Shown here in pieces: positions 1-10,929 of a DNA stretch of 64,000 nucleotides (position 1 is the first letter of the stretch; each line of letters starts with the position of its first letter). Source of the DNA: Mactra quadrangularis (lineage: Eukaryota; Mollusca; Bivalvia; Venerida; Mactridae); the NCBI GenBank assembly GCA_025267735.1, contig CM046303.1:47321253-47385252 (forward strand). Reading direction: 5' to 3'. The notes beneath the pieces are model-generated. The model worked only from the letters and a program-made list of their open reading frames with translations. It did no database searches and had not been told where the DNA came from. Position numbers and translations under genes: made by a program.

Positions 1-179
1 AGTTTCAGTTCCAGCTTGTGCTATTTTAAGATGATGAATAGCCTTTACTTCATTATATTCACTTGTTAATACTTTAATTGGCTTTGGGAGTTAAATCAAA
101 TTGACATTTAATGAACAAATACTTGCGTAACACTTGTATATGTTCGATTTCTACGGAGCCCCTAAAAGGACATTTTGAA

Positions 180-545
180 ATACTTTTTTTATTTTCACAA
201 CTATTTCGTTTAAACGTAATATTATTTCGTTTTAACGAAATATTATTTCGTTTATTCGAAATATTATTTCGATTAAACGAAATAATATTACGTTTAAACG
301 AAATAATTATTTCGTTTTTTCGAAATAATATTATTTCGTTTTTTCGAAATAATTATTTCGTTTTTTCGAAATAATTATTTCGTTTTTTTTCGAAATATTA
401 TTTCGTTTAAACGTTATATTATTTCGTTTTAACGAAATATTATTTCGTTTAATCGAAATAATTATTTCGTTTTTTCGAAATAATATTTCGTTTTTTCGAA
501 ATAATATTATTTCGTTTTTTCGAAATAATTATTTCGTTTTTTCGA
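180..545. repeat. Palindromic TTTCG minisatellite
   Basis: A run of short units built from TTTCG and its complement CGAAA separated by AT stretches, so almost every unit is an inverted repeat of its neighbour (for example TTTCGTTTAAACGAAA). Spacing is roughly 20-30 bases and the AT spacer length varies. The open frame across 111-374 is only this repeat read in frame. The same TTTCG core recurs in the palindrome at 40,494-40,522. Confidence 0.9.
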
Positions 546-1399
546 TTACCACAATCGCCATCAGTTTAGATGGACACACACAGCATGTCTATGCAACTGT
601 TTCTTTGCGATATTGAGTTCTAGTATAATAGTCATTGTGTTCTTATTTGTACCACAGAGTAATGTCTTTAATTTAAATTGTGCATCAGGGTTCAGGTTAT
701 TGACTGCAACACTGACATTTTACTTAAAATGTGACCGAATATTTAATAACAAAGGTTTCATACAGACATATTTATCATAGGAATTTGTCAGACAATAGCC
801 TATCAAAACTCGAGTTATTTTGTTTACTTGTATTTCCGACCCGAAATAATTGTTTATATCTTGAACCTTGTAGGAAAATGCAATGGCTTTGCTTTTTATG
901 ATATTCTTCAGGAGGATATGGTATCTAGCAGAAGTTCGTGATTGCAAAAACAATAAACGATATTGTAGTTTATGCACTGTCTACACCTTAAGGCACATTA
1001 ATAGTTTTATCTTGGATATTTTGAGAATATATTAACTTTAATGAGTCATGGAGAAATATGACCTTCAAACATATGTACACTTTGTAACCTTAAAGTTATG
1101 CTTAAAACAAAGTAAAGTGTTAATAAGTAACCAATGAACAAGATGTATCTGATTTTATTTGCTGATTCCTTGAATATTTGCATTCTTTATACATCCATTG
1201 TCTTAGATATAAGCAATTTTCATTGCGCAGAACCAAATTCATTAAATTTTAAATTTACAAATCGTGCTTGAGAAAATTTATGAATATGTCAAAGTAGAAA
1301 AGATGCTAATAGACTTAAACTTCATTGATGTACATGTATATTATTGTATTATTAAACAATCTTTCAATTTTTACCCTATGAGAATTTTCATGCCAATGT

Positions 1400-1590
1400 G
1401 CACGTAACGTATGTGAGTGCGCATGCATGTGAACATAATTTATATTTAATATTGGAAATGCTTGCGTTGTTTTTGCAAATGCCAAAATTGATTAAAGCCC
1501 AGAAAATGATATATTAAACAATTTTTGATTGATAGACACATGCTTTGTCAAGGTACATTATTAATTAAAAACTATTTTCTATACAGTAGA
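1400..1590 (+). repeat. Dispersed repeat family D, copy 1
   Basis: Shares an ordered string of segments (GAAATTGATTA, TTGATTGATAGACA, TACGATATTGATTAGA-like) with 5,960-6,130 and 7,530-7,650. Similarity is clear but eroded, so the copies are old. No termini or coding content are visible. Confidence 0.55.
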
Positions 1591-1608
1591 GACAAATTCC
1601 ATTGGTTT

Positions 1609-1922
1609 GTTTGTTAGTTAGCTTGTTGGGTTTAAAGCCGTAGCAACACATTGTGTAGGTCATATAACGGCGGTCAGTCAACCTACTCACTGCTTCTGGA
1701 TGGCTAAATCTCTGGATATAGCTGTTAACCAACTACTAAGCGCATACTTTCGTCAGTGACTGACAACTGCCCTACATAATTGAAAATCATTGGTAGGAGG
1801 GAGAATGGCCGTAGAAATAATTTCATGACCAAGCTCCACAAAAGTATGCTCCGCCCGGGAATCGAACTCACGGCACCTCGATCAGTTGACTTGCGTGCTA
1901 CCAACTGAGCTAGCCGGATGGC
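1609..1922 (-). mobile_element. tRNA-derived SINE, family A, full length
   Basis: Read on the minus strand it begins with a tRNA-like head: A box TAGCTCAGTTGG and B box GAGTTCGATTCC, then CCGGGCGGAGC. It continues through a body ending in TACGGC-TTTAAACCC and an AAC-rich tail. It is flanked by a perfect 12-bp target duplication, TTCCATTGGTTT, at 1,597-1,608 and 1,923-1,934, which fixes its ends. Other copies are at 16,368-16,673 and 22,585-22,780. Confidence 0.9.
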
Positions 1923-2739
1923 TTCCATTGGTTTAATAATGTGCGCATAGTGGCATGTCTAAGAAGACAAAGCTACGTTCTCTGGCAAAGTATTGCATAT
2001 CTAAACTTTGAAACAAATGTCACAGAGGTAATTTTATTCTTTTAAGAAGAATATGGTATCATGTTCTGATAAAGGAAAGAAATATTCCAAGAATAATAGT
2101 TGATATGTTTATAATTAAATACACTATATAATTAGTAATGTTTTGGGGGTTTTTTCTAAACATATTATGGCATTGTTTGTTTTGCTGGTGTTTTACGTCA
2201 TCGTTTGGATTTTCAGACATTTTACAGTGGCCAACTGCAAGTATTTATGTTTGCCCATATTATAATGCTAGAATAAATGTTAAAAATACACTTTCTATGA
2301 TGATTGTGTCAGCCTCAACATTACTCTCACGACTGATTAAAATCAAAGCGCTGAAGGCACTGAATTTGTTCGGGTTTGATAAGTAAAATGAGATTTCCGG
2401 CTCCAACTACGTTTGTACACAAAGGACAGTTCAGTGATAGGTAGAACAGCATTGCTATGGTTCAAAACACTTCAAACAATCGACCTATAAATACAGCAGG
2501 TAAACCGGCCAAGCGAACACACTTTTGATTTGTGTTCAATCACAACAAGTAAAGGGGTAATTCTTGGAACACTGCAAAAAAAATAACCGCTTTTGAGTTA
2601 ACATTTATGCACATTTATTCTAATGCATCTGTATGTAAAACAAATAAAGTCCAATATTCAGACATCATTCAAAGTCATCAACTACGTTCTTTAAACTTTT
2701 CCTATAGAACCATTCTATTACATAAGCTGATGTAACATC

Positions 2740-3060
2740 TTTACTGAAAACTGGCACTAACGACAGGTCGTAACTGAATAGTTGATACCATTCTATTACA
2801 TTATACGACGTAAATTGAGACGCTTAACTCATAAGCTATTATACATACGCTTCAGTATAGACCGATTAACAAGTGTATTTCAGGAATTATTGCGCCCGTC
2901 TTAGCAGACGATCATTTTGAATTGCTCTATACTTATATACTGAGGGTCTACTTCTGGATTCGGTACGTTTTCAAAATCGGAAAGGGTCTGAAATACGGTA
3001 GATATATTTGTTCAGGACTGACGTCCCGAACAAATAAAAATAAAGGCAAAATCTATGAAA
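2740..3060 (+). repeat. Dispersed repeat family E, copy 1
   Basis: Aligns in order with 48,195-48,500: ACCATTCTAT, then ATTATTGCGCC…TAGCAGACGATC, GGATTC…GTAC, TACGGTAGAT, and ATTTGTT…GAACAAATA. The last part contains a short inverted repeat around TTTGTTC/GAACAAA. Identity is moderate. The class is unknown. Confidence 0.6.
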
Positions 3061-3477
3061 CCATTGCTGAGCAAATTGTATGTTTCTTGTTTTGACAGTC
3101 AAGCTAGACATGATATGCATTTCTAACCTTATTAAATCTTAAAATCATACAAGTAGTTCATATTCTGTCATTTCTTATACCAAGCCTCTTAACATCGTAA
3201 ACAGGAGATAGTTCGTTGCTTTATTGCAAATTCCAATCACACATTCAGTTTTAATTACTTTACCGTACTATCTGATCTAAGCATATAGATTGCTTGTAAA
3301 TTTATCTAATTTTCTTTAAGTCTGAGGGTGTAAATGCTGATTGCAGAACGGATAAAGAGGATTGGTATAAGAATACGTCGGAATATGAATCTATGATTGC
3401 TTTTTTAATTTAAAAAAGTGCGGTTTAAAGACTGCTTTCATGTACATGTTCAGTCGACTTTACAATCTTGTTAGATA

Positions 3478-3656
3478 ACTCCTGATCATTGAAATCACCC
3501 TCAGGCAGGTGATCCCTCACAGTACATATTTACACCTGGATGGAGTGGAACAATTGTAGGTAAATTTCTTACTCAATGAAATTAGCAGTGCCCCAAGCAG
3601 GGATCCAACCCGGGACCTCTCGGCCCCTAAGCGTGCGTCCTACCACAGGACCACTT
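3478..3656 (-). mobile_element. tRNA-derived SINE, family B, copy 1
   Basis: On the minus strand: TGGTCCTGTGGTAGGACGC, a degenerate B box GGTTGGATCCC, then GGCACTGCTAATTT and a body ending near AATGATCAGG. It matches 53,157-53,380 and 61,320-61,540 over its length. No clear target duplication was found. Confidence 0.75.
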
Positions 3657-4433
3657 CCTTTAATACATGTAACATTGTTTTGCTAATACAGCGTACGTCT
3701 TATTTTACAACCATCGAACACTGATTACTATAATTACCATATCAAGATTCACTGGAGACCATTTCTTTATTAATTTATATGCTTGTTGTAGTTAATACAG
3801 CATCTAAATTTATCAAGAATATACACCATGACGTCCGAAAGTTAAATATGGCTATAAACCTTACTGAGACTGTTAATATTTATTTCAATCATTTGTCAAC
3901 AAACAATGTAACATTTCTTGCAATTCATATTATTTCAGGAAATATATTTTTAACAGGTGAAAAAAGCATGTGATGTTGTATGGAGGTCATGAAGGGTGTT
4001 ATGGTGAATTTTGTAGAAATCTGTGAGTTGACGTTTTATTCTTCTACTTGAAAGTGATTTGATTCCCAATGACGTATGTTTAAAGTGTTTGTGACGATTA
4101 TAGAGATACTAAATTGAAAGAATACGTACAAAGCGTTTTAGAAACCTCACTATTGATATCTTTAATTCTAATCTTAGATCAGAGTTGAGAAACAATATAC
4201 AAAGCAAACATAACATTATTTCGATACTCGTCGCTTTATAAAGTGTTCGCTGTGTAACTCTTGGCCAGCCTATAGGTTTTGTCCTGTTTGCTGTTTCATC
4301 TTGAAGTGTGCTATGTCCTTACTTCACTGTCGTGTTAAATGCTGCATAGATAATAATATAAAATTAACGAATATCAGAACCTTGATAATACTTATATCTG
4401 ATTATATTAATGATATGATAATAAATATAATAA

Positions 4434-4866
4434 CACGGCTCGAATCTAAGCTCGCATACTCGCAAAATGCGAATGGATTTTGAAAATTACAAGTGACTTT
4501 TATTTTACTCGCAAATTTTTGCCAGTTGAAATCACCGCAAAAATATAACTGTATTAACTAATGAGGCTAAAATCAACATTGAAACGACCAGATAGATCAA
4601 TGGTATAATGTGATTAAATATTCACTGTAAAACATGTTTGATATCCTTTGCCTATCCCACAATAACGCACTTGTCTATCTTTAGTTATGTATAGCAATAG
4701 GTTGTTATTACATTGCATTTACGAATAGTCACTATGTATGCTACTAAAATATAGAGAAAAAAGGCGAGTGATGTTTACATTTTGCGTTAAAGTTTTGCGT
4801 TTGTGTTAAGACAAAATCAACTCGCAAATATTTGCAAATCCATGTTTCTGTTACATTCGAGCCCTG
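4434..4866. mobile_element. Possible hAT-like MITE
   Basis: The ends are CACGGCTCGAAT and, reverse-complemented, CAGGGCTCGAAT, an inverted pair of hAT type. Inside both ends lie related GCAAAA/TTTGCG segments. I found no matching 8-bp target duplication, so the exact ends are uncertain. The 60-codon open frame at 4,301-4,483 overlaps it and is not a gene. Confidence 0.55.
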
Positions 4867-5382
4867 CATTAATTGTAAAACCCGTGTACATAGTGCTACC
4901 AATCCTTAGACGTCACTAGAATACAATTTACGTATATATCCTCAACTGATAAAAATACATTTTTCTACGTACACCTTTGATTAAAATCGTATTTGATTTG
5001 TATCATTCGTCACTCCAAATAGTTCATGTCGTGCCTTATGCCAATAATACGGCACTTAAGCATATTAAATTACAAGTACTTTTTGTTGGTACTATGAACT
5101 GAAGGATTGGAGTTCATTCGCGTGAAAGACCCAATAGTTAACTATCGTGTTAATGTGATTAAAAGGCTATATATAATTCGTACAAAATAACAGTTCATGT
5201 TTGTGTAAACATTGAAAAAAATCAATCCATTCCAAAGGTATCCAAAATTTAAAAAAATGTTGTACAGTCTATTTTAACAAAATGAGTGTGGTTGATAAGC
5301 CACCATTCCTTATTCAATCATGCTTGTAATGGTAGAACGCTTTGAAATTACAAAACTAAGACACATATAAAAACATGTAAAA

Positions 5383-5675
5383 ACCCGGGTCGATTGCAGA
5401 GTTGGTAGCGCGTCGGGATTTGGATACTCGTGCCCGAGGGGGTGCGGGTTCGAATCCCACCCGGGGAGGTTATACCCTTCCATGAAAATTTAACAATAAT
5501 GTTAAATTTTCCTCCATTGATATGATAATTAGATAAGTTTCCGGCCTCGTGGAAGAGTAGGTGAGTACTGGTTATAGACAATTATCCAGGAAAGCCAGGT
5601 TGGGTGCGCTGGACGCCGTAAAATGACCTTAAATTGTGTTGACATGGCGTTAACTCCAATAAATAAATAAAACAT
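5383..5675 (+). mobile_element. tRNA-derived SINE, family C
   Basis: The plus-strand head CGATTGCAGAGTTGGTAGCGC (A-box region) is followed by a perfect B box, GGTTCGAATCC, at about 5,448-5,458 and CCCACCCGGGG. The body contains the GGACGCCGTAAAATGACC motif and ends in an AATAAATAAATAAAA tail. This is a tRNA-headed retroposon, not a tRNA gene: the acceptor arms do not pair into a cloverleaf and the tail is SINE-like. Confidence 0.8.
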
Positions 5676-5959
5676 ATAAAAACTAATACTATTAAAAAAT
5701 TAATTGACATTCTGAGCTTCCCTTTTCGTGGATAACTTCATCGTATTGTTTGCATAAACAGGGTTTTGCTTTTTGTACGAACTGTAGTTAAACGAATGTT
5801 ATACATTTTCTTCCAATTCCAATATGATGATGTTATATATAGACACTATTTTAAAGACGATTAACAAGGACTAATTTTCATTTATAGTTTATTAATGTTG
5901 TACAAACGCTTGAGTAGTGACTTGAAGAAATTTAATCAATCCGAGTAAAAAATTTGTTT

Positions 5960-6130
5960 ACAGCGGAAATGCTCGTGTTGTTCTTACACTTGCAGAAATT
6001 GATTAAACCTCGGGGAATGTTATAAAACAAGTATTTGATTGATAGACATACGTTTTGTCTAGGTACGATATTGATTAGACAGTATTCACTGATACAAATG
6101 AGTTTCAGTAGTGTTATATTGATACAGTGA
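5960..6130 (+). repeat. Dispersed repeat family D, copy 2
   Basis: Best-preserved member of the family at 1,400-1,590 and 7,530-7,650. It contains GCAGAAATTGATTAAACC, TTTGATTGATAGACATACG and TACGATATTGATTAGACAG in the same order. Confidence 0.6.
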
Positions 6131-6182
6131 GTAGTAGCCATGCACTGGTGTTAGAATATGTCATGCAACCGATACTTCATCC

Positions 6183-6248
6183 TCCTAGATATAGCAAATT
6201 CTAATGAAATAGAATCCTAGATATAGCAAATTCTAATGAAATTAGAAT
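6183..6248 (+). repeat. Tandem duplication of about 33 bases
   Basis: The string CCTAGATATAGCAAATTCTA followed by ATGAAATTAGAAT occurs twice head to tail with almost no change, suggesting a recent slippage or repair duplication. Confidence 0.85.
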
Positions 6249-7529
6249 ACTAATTGATAACCTTCTATATAAAGTGACAGTAATTGCAATATTTAAGAAT
6301 GGCAATGTCGTTGCAGAATTGCATACTAGTCTTAATAACAAACAAAATTGAAATCTGTTATCGGAAATGAGTTTTGTTGACTGTGTCGGGTAGCACTCTT
6401 GTGTGTCTGTTTATCAAATATAGCCTAAAATTAAGTTTTGAGCATTTATAAACCAGAAACTAAAACATGATGCTTATGAATTTCTAACTTAGTTATCTTG
6501 TACAATTAACAAAATTTTGCAACCATATTCCGAATATATTTCATTAATTGCTTCGCCTCTGGTAGTAAATTTAAATTTCCTTATTATGCAATACACGCCA
6601 ACGTGTAGTTCTAATAACGTTTCATTACGTTTCTATGCAAAATTAGATTTGCTTGCATGTAAACAACATGAATTGAAAGTAAGTGTTTTTTTCTTAACTA
6701 ATTGTAACTTAGACCGAATTCAACGAGAATCTTATTGCAATATCATTTTAGGTTTACCAACAAAATATGTCTTACTGTCTGATAATTTACATGTAGACGA
6801 TGAACGCTTAAATAAGAAGAAACGCCTTATTAAAAGTTACTTAATACATGACGATTACTCCAATTCACTTCGTTATCAAGTTCATTGTTCTTCCGTTTTC
6901 TCTATGGAAATGTTAAACTTGTGAAAACGGACATTTCCATGACTTTACATATTACCATATTTAAGGTTTACAGTTTTTTTCACACAAACAAGGTGTTAAC
7001 AAAGAGCACATGGTTATATTTGTGGGTAAATTTATTGTTATTCAAAAAAAAAGGTCGCACACGTTATATTCAATCATGAGTTATTCTTTATCTAGTTTAA
7101 CACCAATACTCGTATTAGCCTCTTTTCAGATTGAGTAACATTTGATTTCTCCATAAAATATCGATACAAATGAAAAATAAGTTCATTATATTTCTTTAAT
7201 AACAGATATTCTAGTATCCGGATATTAGTAATGCAGAATAATCATAGATACATTGTTTCTATTATATGGTAAGATAGTATAATCGATCTTGTGATTGACC
7301 AAGAATAAAACAATTACAATGTGCGAAAGCATATACTTCCATTAAGATTGAAATGACACTGTTATGCATTGTGTCAGTATCAAAGAAAAATTCCTTTCGT
7401 TCCAAACGAGTAGATTGAACATTAAACAAGATTTTAGCTTCATTAAATGTTAATATTCATGTATCAGAATCGTTCGAATGGTGACACAAGAGAAAAACAT
7501 CCTATTTGTGTTACATAATGTTTAATGCG

Positions 7530-7650
7530 TAACTAATTGTGTTGTTTGTGCAATTACAGAAATTGATTATCAGGGATGTGATACTAAGCATGAAACTAAT
7601 TGATGGGCATACATTGTGCGTACAATATTGATTAGAGAAATTGTCTGTTT
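7530..7650 (+). repeat. Dispersed repeat family D, copy 3
   Basis: Contains CAGAAATTGATTA, ACTAATTGATGGGCATAC and ACAATATTGATTAGAGAA in the order seen at 5,960-6,130. This is the shortest of the three copies. Confidence 0.55.
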
Positions 7651-7659
7651 ACTAACATA

Positions 7660-9640
7660 TATACATTAGTTTAAATGGATAAAGGCAGTTTGATATTCGT
7701 TAGGCATCCATTTACTAGAGCGGCTCAGTCAATTTTACCATATGGAACCATTTGAAATAAACAACAGTCAGCTTGTTTATTATGGTAACTGAGGCGTAAG
7801 AGTAGATAACTTGTTTATGGCGTTTATATCGGAACCACCCAGGTTGTACTTACAAATTCATTATTAATCAAACCGCATAAAACATGATTTTCAAATGATT
7901 TATTGAAGTGCATCTTGTGCACTATTGATTCATTTTCAGTTTTGTCTTTAGTAAAGAAGTGATTCCAGTAGCTAAACAAACGACAGGGACTTTTGCCAAG
8001 ACACTATTATTATAACATATACATGTATTTGTATTTTATTATAGCCAACGATTGCAATGTGAATTTAAAAATTCTATTGACATTCCATGGTGTGAATCAC
8101 TTATACGATTGACATTTAATACAATCGGTTTTTTTTCAATTATATCTGTCTTTTTAAAAACCCAGACTATGGTTGACTTTAAACATGATCATTTGAAAGT
8201 CGATATAATCGTTTTTCTTGCCCCGAGCTGCGTCTGTTAATAAGCTGCGTAGATGCGAAAAAAAATTGTTCTGGGACAAATAAAGATACAAAACTGTTGC
8301 TTACTTTAATCAATGGTAAAAGCTAATATATCTAACCTTTGCAAAAAAGCATTGGCTTTCGAGCTGTGGCATCGAAAGGCAATATAACTATGTTAAACCT
8401 CATACGTATTTAATGACAATTCTAATGTCAGTTTTGATTGTTTAATAGCAAGTCCAACTGGCACAAAGTAAAAACATTTACTGAAGACAGTTAAACAGTT
8501 ATGACACCTAGACACCTACGTCGAAAGCCAATGACTTCAACTTTGACAAGTTCAAATTTTCTAGAGCGTTTTAACACGTTTCATACGGATAACACATTGC
8601 AAATCCTGAGACCTCAAGAAAAAGTAATAGTAAACTTATTACATCAAAAGTTGCTTCCAGGTTTTAGCTTTTTTGTTGATTAAAAAGATTGTTAATAAAC
8701 GGTGGTGTAATTTTGAAGTAAAGTCCTTAGGCAAGTTATTTACCATAATTATTTTTGGAAAATATCTTCAAGAATCACACATACAGAGACATCGAAGACG
8801 AGCATGAAAAGCAAAACAGAGCATGGCCGAGGAAGTAATTAACTAAAATGATGTAAGATTATTTTTAAGAAAACTGGCTTTACAAGTGCTATAAGAAGAG
8901 TTTTTATTTTCTCAAAATTCTTTCAATATTTCTTGTTCTTGCATTAGTTGAAACATATTGACATATTTTTTTAAACAGATTTTCAATTCCAAATATATTA
9001 TACGCATGGAAGAGTGAATCAAAGTGCTGAAAAGCACTGAACAAGACAGCGTTGTTCGCTGTGAAACTTCATTGGAATTCATTGGCCTTTGATGTAGAGA
9101 CATGTGGTCATTATAATTAAGGTATAAATCAGGTTGTAGGACTATTATGAGCTAAAAACTAAAAAGGCCTAGCATAATTGTACATGGACATTTGTGCAGA
9201 AAGATTTTTATGAAGACTGCTTGTCGAAGTGTAAGCATATTTTGCCATAACACTATACATGGTAAGTGATTCAACAGTTGAATTGATATACTTTAGGTTT
9301 TTTGTTTGTATTCCAAGTTTTATAGCTTAACAGTCTTTTGACAAACCGTGGTCATTTTCATAAATGAAACCATCAACAATTGTTAACTAAGACTGCATTA
9401 ATTAAATTAAAACACAACAAAATGAGGTAGAAAACAACATGATTTGTTGAATTTAACAAAAACAGCAATCATTTGCCAGAGTATGTCTAGTACGCAGTAT
9501 TCAAAGAATTGGGTCCATTTATACTCTTCTACCAACAATGAATGGACTAACAGAACTTGTATGCAGCTTTAACAGCAACTCAATAGTCAATTGGAGAAAT
9601 GATTTAATATTGTATAGCACTGATCATTTGCTAGTCTCAA
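7660..9640. other. No gene recognised
   Basis: AT-rich sequence. Open frames of 60-63 codons (8,052, 8,501, 8,912) have no recognisable domain, start context or splice-site support, and I treat them as chance. Confidence 0.6.
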
Positions 9641-9644
9641 CTAC

Positions 9645-9828
9645 AAACAAGGTGGTCCAAACTTTCTAACCACAACCACATTATACTCTGTTTGCAGTAT
9701 AATGTAACATATTAGTAATTAAAACTACATAAGTATTAGATATAATAAGCATACAGAAAATTAGTTTCATGCTACATGAAAATGGCTTTCACGGGGATTC
9801 GGACCCCCATTAGACCCGCCTATGCATT
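9645..9828 (+). mobile_element. Diverged GGCGGATCC-type MITE, copy 1
   Basis: Aligns with 49,522-49,797 in the same orientation: GGTCC-AAC-TTTCTA, then ACCACAACCACATTATA, AACATATTAGTAATTAAAACTACAT, TTCATGCTAC, and a right end GGATTCGGACCCCC…CCCGCCTATG. The left terminus is missing or too decayed to recognise. Confidence 0.7.
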
Positions 9829-10091
9829 CCATAGCTTAACTCAAATGAGTACGCATAAAGTGAATAGTAACGATCAAAGAAGAAAGGCAACACAAACAGA
9901 ATTTATGCCTTTGAAGTTAACAAATAATAAATATATGAATTTTGTGAAATGAACAGTATATGTGTGTTTCTAAAAGGTTCTAATTCCTTCACTTATTTCA
10001 GGTTATTTTTTCATTCTGATATCTTAAAATGAATTATTTTTCGAGATAGGAGGAGAGAGATATTCAACAAAATCTGACTTAAAATGGATTC

Positions 10092-10260
10092 AGTTGTTTG
10101 TCCAGTCAAACTTATAGTTGTCATAGGAATGACAGTGTCCAACACAGTAATTTACTGTCACATTCCCCCTTGAACGATCCTCCCTTGGACGATCCGTCTC
10201 AAATTGGGGACAGATCGTCTAAACAAAGTTTGGAGGATTCGTCACCTTGTGTGCGTAGTC
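10092..10260 (+). other. Possible orphan coding exon
   Basis: An open frame follows an AG at ATTCAG and reads a polar Ser/Asp/Pro-rich stretch (…LNDPPLDDPSQIGDRSSKQS…) whose base composition is richer in G+C than its surroundings. No domain is recognised, no ATG begins it, and the right splice donor is not clear (TGT-GTGCGT is only a weak candidate). It could equally be a decayed retroelement piece or chance. Confidence 0.2.
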
Positions 10261-10451
10261 ATATGAATGCTTACATTAAATATGAATATTATATGGTTTT
10301 ATATATGTGTTTTTCAAATTCATGTATATAAATAATACATAATTTAAGAGAAAATTCCAGTAATATAAATGATAATATTTACCACTCAAATTGGTAACAA
10401 AATATTATAATCTACAATAATATTATGTTCATATGAAATGATGATTTTTGA

Positions 10452-10919
10452 TAGGGCTGTGGATCGTTGAGCAAGTGGCGATCCGATCCGAACCACGATT
10501 CATGTGTAGCGATTTAAGAATCGAACCACGAATCACTTGTTAATGGAGAAGCATACAGAATTCATGTAATAAAAAGAGTTAATGAAAAATTACAAGAGTT
10601 TTTACTATAAGAAAAACCATGTAGTCCAAACATGTCTATTACCAGACGTTTTATGGGCATTTTTAGTGATAACATTTTTGTTTTAAAAGCGTATCAATCG
10701 AATTTTGACGCAAGATTTTTCGTTCCCTACATAAATTTAACTTTACATTAGATGTGCGACTCGTTTTTAGTTGTAATTAAGCTGAAAATGTTCTTTCATT
10801 TTATCAAAAAAAATAGATAGATCGCGATCCGACGATATCGGACGTGACGAATATTCGTACTCGATTTTCTGGTCGGGATCGCGAATATCCGATTACTCGG
10901 ATCCTAATTTTAAGTCCTA
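10452..10919. mobile_element. hAT-like MITE with GATCCGA-rich ends
   Basis: The left end TAGGGCTGTGGATCG and the right end (reverse complement) TAGGACTTAAAATTAGGATCC form a weak inverted pair. The flanking 8-mers ATTTTTGA (10,444-10,451) and ATTTTTAA (10,920-10,927) match at 7 of 8 bases, which is a hAT hallmark. GATCCGA/TCGGATC motifs cluster near both ends. No transposase remains. Confidence 0.65.
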
Positions 10920-10929
10920 ATTTTTAATC

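Noticed and set aside
2484..2492. TATAAATAC as a gene promoter
   Set aside because: A match to a TATA box, but no coding exon or splice-site pair follows it. Similar words at 26,754 and 52,757 show how often it arises by chance here.
5385..5475. Possible tRNA gene
   Set aside because: Box B is perfect but the acceptor arms do not pair as a cloverleaf and a SINE body and tail follow, so it is a retroposon head.
6517..6924. 135-codon open frame on the plus strand
   Set aside because: No domain, repeat or splice support, and amino-acid use typical of AT-rich random sequence. It is long only because stops happen to be absent.
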